From positions 1 through 35,604 of the forward strand of contig JAOMSY010000012.1 of NCBI GenBank assembly GCA_028355575.1: a stretch of 35,604 bases of DNA, in the 5' to 3' direction. Source of the DNA: Francisellaceae bacterium (lineage in GTDB: Bacteria > Pseudomonadota > Gammaproteobacteria > Francisellales > Francisellaceae). The stretch's first letter is position 1; every line of letters begins with the position of its first letter. Both the position numbers and the translations under genes were made by a program. A model generated the notes under the pieces. The model made no database searches. It had not been told where the DNA came from and saw nothing but the letters and a program-made list of their open reading frames with translations. Shown piece by piece: positions 33,570-35,604 of the stretch.

Positions 33570-35600
33570 CTAAGATTCTAGTTGGGGCAATACTTTATTT
33601 CGACCACTTTCTTTAGCATCGTATAATTTTTCATCGGCAAGTTTAATGGCTTCCTCTAGCGTAATATTATCTTTTTTTGGCGATACCGTGGTTACACCAA
33701 TTGAAACCGTTATTGATAATTCGGATGCTTTGCTATCTTTAAATTTATACCTTTCCATTCTTGCTCTTAATGCTTCACATCGCTTTATGGCTTTATTTAA
33801 TGGCGCGCCTAACATAATTACTACAAATTCTTCACCGCCGTACCGACAAACTATATCTTCTGCTCTAAATGAATTTAACAATAACGCAGAAACCTCACTC
33901 AACACTTTATCGCCAACATCATGACCATAGTCATCATTCACATCTTTAAAAAAATCAACATCTATTATACAAAGGCTCAACACGTTATTTCGTCTTCGAG
34001 CTATTTCATACGTCCTGGCATAAGCATCTTCGAGATAATGTCGATTATACAAGCCTGTTAGCTGGTCATAATATGCTTGCTCAGCCAGTTGTATTTGATT
34101 AGTCTTTTGAGTCAATAAAATCTGAATTTGCTCTAGCGCTAATACTTCTGACTCATCCCAATTTTTTGCAGCATTAGCGTGTTCTTCTTGCCAAGATTCA
34201 AATGATTTTCTAGGGGAGACTTCACTATTTAAATTCGCCTCTACTTTAGAAGGATTTCCTGCCCATTTTTGCAATTCAACATCACCAAGTCTAAACAGCA
34301 TTAAATAAATATTTTCGCTAGGGTTAATCATTACCAATGCTAAACTTTTTATGCTATTGGGCTCGCTATAATTGTCTATGAACGGTTTTAGATCATCATT
34401 CTCTAAATATATAATTTTCTTTGACAAACTTTCCTGTTTAAAATAGCTAAATACACTTTTAACTTGTTTGCTACTTATACATTCCCCCCTAAATTCAAAG
34501 CTATTATTTGCTGCATAAACAATGCCATCAAAATTAATCATATGGTCTAATTGAGAAACCCACTCTATTGGTGAGTCGTCTTGTATAGTATCTTCAGGTA
34601 CTTTGGAATTTGATTCATAGAATTCTTTAAATGAATTTATAACTTCTTTTTGCAGTAATTTATCTTGCTCCTGCTTAGTACTTAAAAGTGAAAGCGACAC
34701 AATAGATGAAAGAATAGTGAGCAATTTCCGTCTTCTAACACTTAAATGCTTTGGTTGTGAATGATGGCAAGCAATTAAGCCCCATAATTTTTTTTCAATG
34801 ATAATTGGTATCGAAATAGCAGCTTTTGAACCTATATTTTCTAAATAGGTTAAATGGATTGGCACTACCCCTTTTAAACTACAAGCGGAGATATCAATTT
34901 CTTTTTTAGTGAGTAATCCTAATAATTCTGACGGGGAATAATTAATATCAGGAATATATCTGATTAACCCACGCAAGAAAAGATCCCTTACTGGCTTTGG
35001 CGTGTCGCTCGATGGAAAACAATGATCAGTAAAATCAGGCATTTTGATATCTTCCCTAAAATGATGCACTACTCTACCATAGTCTTCATTTTGGAATTGA
35101 TACATCATGATTGATCTATAATTAGTCAATTTATACACCTCGTTTATAGAGGCATCAAAAATATCTTCATAACTCTTTGCTGAATTTAGCAGTTCACTCA
35201 AAATACTCAAATCAAATATTTTATTATGGTCGTATTCATTCGCAATAAATGGCTCAATTTCAACAATTAAATATGCGCAAGAAACAAATGCCGATAAAAT
35301 AATTTTTTCATCTAATCCATTGATGTTAATATTTGTTAACTTACTAGCAGGGTTTAAGACTTTCTTAATTTTAATGTAATCTAAAAACTGCTTAGAATCA
35401 TTGTTTAGATATTTCAATAAATTTTTATTCAACAAGTCCTCAGGCCTTAAAGAACAGATCTTATTTAAATTATCACTAACTGATAAAATGCTATAAGTAC
35501 GAATATCGCATACAATTAATCCACCAAAGTCTTGTATATGAAAATAATCATTTAGTTTAATATTGTCACAATACTCTGAGTTACGCGACCACTGAGTCAT
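33570..35600 (-). CDS. Bacteriophytochrome-diguanylate cyclase (PAS-GAF-PHY-GGDEF)
   Basis: 676 aa, starting four bases from the window edge. PAS: Cys11 followed by IQDFGG at 22-27 keeps the exact Cys-to-IQPHG spacing of biliverdin-binding phytochromes. GAF (about 130-305): FPSSDTP (195-201) with the conserved Asp199, PIHLTYLENIG with His249, and GLIACHHSQP. PHY (about 310-490): LQKWAGNPSK and the tongue PRKSFESW. GGDEF (about 510-676): GGEEF (588-592), active-type, with the inhibitory RAED five residues upstream (579-582). It should sense red/far-red light and make c-di-GMP. No histidine kinase module and no heme oxygenase gene are seen here. An upstream start outside the window is possible but not needed. 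Confidence 0.9.
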   Translation of the reverse strand: MTQWSRNSEYCDNIKLNDYFHIQDFGGLIVCDIRTYSILSVSDNLNKICSLRPEDLLNKNLLKYLNNDSKQFLDYIKIKKVLNPASKLTNININGLDEKIILSAFVSCAYLIVEIEPFIANEYDHNKIFDLSILSELLNSAKSYEDIFDASINEVYKLTNYRSIMMYQFQNEDYGRVVHHFREDIKMPDFTDHCFPSSDTPKPVRDLFLRGLIRYIPDINYSPSELLGLLTKKEIDISACSLKGVVPIHLTYLENIGSKAAISIPIIIEKKLWGLIACHHSQPKHLSVRRRKLLTILSSIVSLSLLSTKQEQDKLLQKEVINSFKEFYESNSKVPEDTIQDDSPIEWVSQLDHMINFDGIVYAANNSFEFRGECISSKQVKSVFSYFKQESLSKKIIYLENDDLKPFIDNYSEPNSIKSLALVMINPSENIYLMLFRLGDVELQKWAGNPSKVEANLNSEVSPRKSFESWQEEHANAAKNWDESEVLALEQIQILLTQKTNQIQLAEQAYYDQLTGLYNRHYLEDAYARTYEIARRRNNVLSLCIIDVDFFKDVNDDYGHDVGDKVLSEVSALLLNSFRAEDIVCRYGGEEFVVIMLGAPLNKAIKRCEALRARMERYKFKDSKASELSITVSIGVTTVSPKKDNITLEEAIKLADEKLYDAKESGRNKVLPQLES

Positions 35601-35604
35601 ATAA

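Overview
This AT-rich window looks like the chromosome of a gammaproteobacterium. Housekeeping genes such as trmH, wecB, pdxH-like, Nif3/YbgI-like, phaR-like and ydgJ-like read like gammaproteobacterial versions. The low GC, short intergenic regions and many exported or lipid-anchored proteins would fit a Francisella/Fastidiosibacter- or Legionella-like lineage. That placement is inference, because the window has no rRNA or other marker. I saw no tRNA, rRNA or CRISPR array.

Layout. Positions 34-2580 (minus): a YdgJ-type Gfo/Idh/MocA oxidoreductase and an APC permease, separated by a ~169-bp palindromic MITE that supplies the permease's last codons. Positions 2777-3676 (plus): a tandem family of four small single-hydrophobic-segment peptides, three of exactly 64 residues sharing a C-terminal HL[V/A]. 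Positions 3935-7734: a MEKHLA/PAS protein, a lipoprotein plus an MFS exporter, and a histidine acid phosphatase.

Positions 7.75-15.95 kb form an accessory island. It holds a decayed Tn3-type transposase end, a small exported peptide, a DUF1275 membrane protein, a 992-bp element with IS6-type inverted ends that carries two more small peptides and no transposase, a LuxR-type regulator, and two tandem ~665-aa secreted paralogues. The paralogues carry a degenerate MACPF/perforin-like signature. A decayed IS6 transposase closes the island.

Positions 16.0-23.5 kb (minus): a PdxH-like oxidase, an NfeD/ClpP-class membrane protein that has lost its catalytic serine, and a probable biosynthetic cassette made of an APC transporter, a stand-alone A-T-R synthetase and an SDR. 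The cassette probably turns one carboxylic or amino acid into an aldehyde or alcohol. Positions 23.6-26.7 kb (plus): trmH coupled to a DUF2804 gene, Nif3-like and phaR-like.

Positions 26.7-35.6 kb: wecB with a coupled YgfX-like gene diverges from a lipoprotein, an NfrB-like glycosyltransferase and an NfrA-like TPR/outer-membrane protein. This resembles the E. coli NfrA/NfrB route to a ManNAc-containing surface glycan that depends on WecB and c-di-GMP. The window ends with a bacteriophytochrome-diguanylate cyclase that keeps its chromophore cysteine, GGEEF site and RxxD inhibitory site, which suggests a possible light to c-di-GMP to glycan link.
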